Below, in pieces: positions 61,260-64,000 of a DNA stretch of 64,000 nt. The position numbers and the translations under genes are program-made. The stretch is taken from the NCBI GenBank assembly GCA_963849305.1, contig CAWKGV010000006.1, positions 1-64,000 on the forward strand. The letters run 5' to 3'. The notes under the pieces were generated by a model. The model saw only the letters and a program-made list of their open reading frames with translations. It did no database searches and was not told the DNA's origin. Each line of letters opens with the position of its first letter. Positions within the stretch are counted from its first letter, which is position 1. The DNA comes from CAWKGV01 sp963849305. GTDB lineage: Bacteria; Pseudomonadota; Alphaproteobacteria; Acetobacterales; Acetobacteraceae.

Positions 61260-63590
61260 ATGACACACATGTTCGATCCCGATTCGATCGGGCCGGTCGC
61301 GATCCGCCCGGGCGAGGTCGCCAACGTCAGTCGCCGCTTCGTCCTCAAGGGGGTGGTAGCCGCCGGCGCGCTGGTGCTGGGCACCAGCCTGCTGCCGAAG
61401 GGTGCCCGCGCCGGATGGGCTACGGGCGCGGGTGCGATGCCGAACGGCGTGGTGGTCAACCCGCTTGTGTTTATCTCGATCGACCCGTCGGGACTGGTAA
61501 CGATCGTCACCAGCCGCTCGGAAATGGGCACCGGTGTCCGCACCAGCCTGCCAATGGTGGTGGCCGACGAGCTTGGAGCCGACTGGGCACGCGTGCATGT
61601 CGCGCAGGCTCCGGGCGATGAAAAGAAATACGGCAACCAGGACACCGACGGGTCGCGCAGCATCCGCCACTTCGTCCAGCCGATGCGCCAGATGGGCGCG
61701 CAGATGCGGACCATGCTGGAACAGGCAGCCGCCAAGCGTTGGGGCGTGGACCCGTCCCAGGTGAAAACCGAGATCCATGAGGTCGTGGACATCAACTCAG
61801 GCCGCATCCTGGGCTTCGGCGAGCTTGCTCATGCCGCGAGCACGCTCGCGGTGCCGCCGGCCGACCAGATCAAGCTCAAGGACGAGAGAGATTTCCGCTA
61901 CATCGGCAAGGGCTCGATCCCGATCGTCGATCTGCGCGACATCACTACCGGGGCCGCCAACTACGGCATCGACGCCAAGATCCCCGGAATGCGTTTTGCC
62001 GTGCTCGTCCGCCCGCCGGTTGTCGGCGGCAAGCTAGTGTCATTCGATGCGAGCGACGCGCTGAAGGTGCCGGGCGTCGAGAAGGTGGTGGAGGTCAAGG
62101 GCTGGCCGTGGCCGTCCAAGTTCTTGCCAGTGGGCGGCGTCGCCGTGGTGGCGCGCAACACCGGCGCGGCGATCCAGGGACGGCAGAAGCTCAAGGTTGT
62201 CTGGGAGGACGGGGCGAACGCCGGATACAACTCCGTCGCTTATCGCAAGAGCATGGAGGAGGCCGCCAGCAAGCCGGGGAAGGTCGAGCGCGACGACGGC
62301 GATGCCGAGGGCGCGCTCAAGTCGGCGGCCAGAGTCATCACCGCGCAGTACTACGCGCCGCACATCTCGCACGCGCCAATGGAGCCGCCATCGGCGACCG
62401 TGCAAGTCGCTGACGGTAAGTGCGTGGCTTATGCGGCGACCCAAAGCCCGGGCGGCTGCCACGAAGATCTCGCCAAGGTGCTTGGTATTCCGTACGAGAA
62501 CGTGACGGTGAACGTGCCCTTGCTTGGCGGCGCCTTCGGGCGCAAGTCGCAATGGGATTACGTGCTGGAGGCGGCGCTCATCTCACAGGCCACCGGACAC
62601 CCGATCAAAGTCGTCTGGACGCGTGAGGACGATATCCAGCATGACTTTTACCACACCGTCTCGGTGGAGCGAATTGACGCCGGGGTCGACGCGAACGGCA
62701 AGGTCATCGCCTGGCGTCACCGCAGCGTCTCGCCGACCATCCTCTCGACCTTCAAGGCGGGGGCCGACCACCAGTTCTTCGTCGAGCTGGGCATGGGGTT
62801 GCAGGATAACCCGTTCAACATCCCCAACATGCGCCTCGAGACCGGGGAGGCGCAGGCCCACACGCGGATCGGCTGGTTCCGCTCAGTCGCCAACATCCCA
62901 CACGCCTTCGCGATCCAGTCTTTCGTGGGCGAGTTGGCTGCCGCGCTCGGCAAGGACCAGAAGGACATGCTGCTGGAGCTGATCGGGCCGGACCGCACGC
63001 TCGATCCGCGCACCTTCAAGGGGGTAACGAACTTCTGGAACTATGGCGACCCGGTTGAGACTTATCCGATCGTGACCGGGCGGCTGCGCCGGGTGGCCGA
63101 CGTTGCGGCCGACGCGGCGGGCTGGGGCAAGAAGTTGCCCAAGGGAGAGGGGCTCGGGATCGCCGCGCACCGATCCTTCCTGTCTTATGTGGCGACCGTC
63201 GTGCATGTGAAAGTTGACGAGAAGGGCCACTTGACTGTGCCGAGGGTGGACACGGCCATCGACTGCGGCTTCCACGTCAACCCCGAGCGCATCCGCTCCC
63301 AGATCGAGGGAGCGGCGGTCCAAGGGCTAGCGATCGCCAAGATGAGCGAGATCACGTTCAAGAACGGCCGGGTCGAGCAGGGGAACTTCGATAAGTACCT
63401 GGTGACGCGTATGGACGAAGCGCCAATCAACGTGAACGTCCATATTATCCCGGCCGATTGGAACGTGCCTTCCAGCGGTGTTGGCGAGCCGGGTGTGCCG
63501 CCCTTCGCGCCGGCACTGTGCAACGCCATCTTCGCGGCAACTGGCAAGCGCATCCGCAACCTGCCGATCGGCGATCAACTAGCGACGTGA
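61260..63590 (+). CDS. Molybdopterin large subunit, aldehyde/isoquinoline oxidoreductase type
   Basis: A 776-residue Mo-binding subunit with a Tat signal (VSRRFVLKGVVAAGALVLG). Typical segments are SRSEMGTGVRTSLPMVVADE, APMEPPSATVQVADGKCVAY, TQSPGGCHEDLAKVLGIPYE, and LLGGAFGRKSQWDYVLEAAL (the molybdopterin GGAFGRK motif). The C-terminal GVGEPGVPPFAPALCNAIF holds the catalytic Glu region. This subfamily is exported and pairs only with a small subunit; electrons go to a cytochrome. Neighbouring PQQ alcohol dehydrogenase could supply its aldehyde substrate. Substrate remains unproven. Confidence 0.92.
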   Translation: MTHMFDPDSIGPVAIRPGEVANVSRRFVLKGVVAAGALVLGTSLLPKGARAGWATGAGAMPNGVVVNPLVFISIDPSGLVTIVTSRSEMGTGVRTSLPMVVADELGADWARVHVAQAPGDEKKYGNQDTDGSRSIRHFVQPMRQMGAQMRTMLEQAAAKRWGVDPSQVKTEIHEVVDINSGRILGFGELAHAASTLAVPPADQIKLKDERDFRYIGKGSIPIVDLRDITTGAANYGIDAKIPGMRFAVLVRPPVVGGKLVSFDASDALKVPGVEKVVEVKGWPWPSKFLPVGGVAVVARNTGAAIQGRQKLKVVWEDGANAGYNSVAYRKSMEEAASKPGKVERDDGDAEGALKSAARVITAQYYAPHISHAPMEPPSATVQVADGKCVAYAATQSPGGCHEDLAKVLGIPYENVTVNVPLLGGAFGRKSQWDYVLEAALISQATGHPIKVVWTREDDIQHDFYHTVSVERIDAGVDANGKVIAWRHRSVSPTILSTFKAGADHQFFVELGMGLQDNPFNIPNMRLETGEAQAHTRIGWFRSVANIPHAFAIQSFVGELAAALGKDQKDMLLELIGPDRTLDPRTFKGVTNFWNYGDPVETYPIVTGRLRRVADVAADAAGWGKKLPKGEGLGIAAHRSFLSYVATVVHVKVDEKGHLTVPRVDTAIDCGFHVNPERIRSQIEGAAVQGLAIAKMSEITFKNGRVEQGNFDKYLVTRMDEAPINVNVHIIPADWNVPSSGVGEPGVPPFAPALCNAIFAATGKRIRNLPIGDQLAT

Positions 63591-63601
63591 CCCCCGACCT
63601 G

Positions 63602-63625
63602 GCCCCCTCCCTTGCGGGAGGGGGC
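63602..63625. terminator. Bidirectional hairpin between convergent genes
   Basis: A perfect 10-bp inverted repeat GCCCCCTCCC / GGGAGGGGGC with loop TTGC lies 11 bp after the large-subunit stop and 21 bp past the stop of the minus-strand gene ending at 63647. It suits termination in both directions. Confidence 0.65.
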
Positions 63626-63646
63626 TGGGGACGGTCTGCGACACTC

Positions 63647-63973
63647 TTACTTCTTTGCCGGCGCCTGGCCCGATTCCGAGCCTTGTGCCGCAGGTGTCCC
63701 CGCGGCACCAGCCCCGGCAGCGCCGGCAGTCGTGACCTCGCTCCCAGACTGACCGGAAGACCCCGATTGACCCGTTGTCATGTGCTTGGTCGCCGCCGTG
63801 TTTGGCACCACGGTGCTGCCGACCGCCGGACCGGAGGTGGTGCCGGCTTGGCTTGAGCCAGAGCCCGATGTGTCAGAACTGTTGCCAGACTGCGCCGCGA
63901 ACCCCGCCGGCGCGAGTGCCAGGAACGCCGCCGAGGCGGCGCTTACGGCCCAGAAACGAAGCGATGTCTTCAT
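63647..63973 (-). CDS. Small exported low-complexity protein
   Basis: A 108-residue protein with a signal peptide (SAASAAFLALAPAGFAA|Q) and a mature part made almost entirely of Ser, Gly, Ala and Thr (SGSGSSQAGTTSG, AGAAGAGAAG) ending in KK. It has no cysteines and no fold that I recognise. Start is ATG 63973, close to the window end. It converges on the molybdenum hydroxylase genes and probably forms its own transcript. Confidence 0.65.
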   Translation of the reverse strand: MKTSLRFWAVSAASAAFLALAPAGFAAQSGNSSDTSGSGSSQAGTTSGPAVGSTVVPNTAATKHMTTGQSGSSGQSGSEVTTAGAAGAGAAGTPAAQGSESGQAPAKK

Positions 63974-64000
63974 TATGCCAACCTGCTGGTTTGAGGGGCG

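Overview
The window is a GC-rich stretch of a bacterial chromosome with short intergenic gaps and many operons. The gene families present are a bc1 complex (petBC), aerobic HemF, AcnA-type aconitase, ccmAB, a YicC/Gmk pair, a periplasmic PQQ-dependent alcohol dehydrogenase and a Box benzoate pathway. Together they point to an aerobic alphaproteobacterium, most likely Rhodospirillales/Acetobacterales. That placement is inference from gene content; no database was searched.

Layout. 1-4.4 kb is decayed: a broken repeat-rich surface protein, then degenerate genes lying between a tRNA-Lys gene (4357-4432) and a 43-nt copy of its 3' half (1124-1166), as at an old tRNA integration site. 4.5-8.6 kb holds hemF, what looks like a collapsed petA, petB, petC and mtnP. 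8.6-13.8 kb holds a monooxygenase-fold protein and a hydrolase, then a partial duplication of a fumarylacetoacetase-family gene with an IS481 remnant, and two AT-richer genes of unknown function. 13.8-30.7 kb is mostly housekeeping: CYTH-CHAD, dapB, metK, trmB, a LysR/flavoprotein pair, yicC-gmk, aconitase, ccmAB and a phosphotransferase-kinase fusion. 30.7-34.8 kb has a Tat-exported ferritin-like protein, an ECF sigma/anti-sigma pair and a transporter. 35.0-43.0 kb is a complete kdp potassium system with its sensor and regulator. 43.3-47.1 kb has prepilin peptidase, gspE and gspF. 47.1-51.6 kb has a transporter, a CoA-transferase and DNA polymerase IV. 51.7-57.9 kb is a benzoyl-CoA (Box) block (boxB, boxC, benzoate-CoA ligase, a VOC protein) interrupted by a GIY-YIG gene. 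58.3-63.6 kb looks like a periplasmic oxidation module: Rieske protein, PQQ dehydrogenase with a lanthanide-type Asp pair, and a two-subunit molybdenum hydroxylase.

A recurring feature is single-base frameshifts inside otherwise well conserved genes (petB twice; mtnP, acnA, kdpA, kdpB, kdpC and kdpE once each). Removing or adding one base restores the family motif exactly in several of them, so many are probably sequence errors. Independent nonsense codons and internal deletions at 0-4 kb, 24.4 kb and 43 kb look like real decay. For frameshifted genes I give the span of the restored gene.

The most interesting items are the triple GTGTACAC palindrome array at 13852-13922 (31 and 32 bp apart), the missing petA body, the tRNA-flanked degenerate island, the in-frame kdpD-kdpE junction, and the PQQ/Rieske/molybdenum oxidation module.
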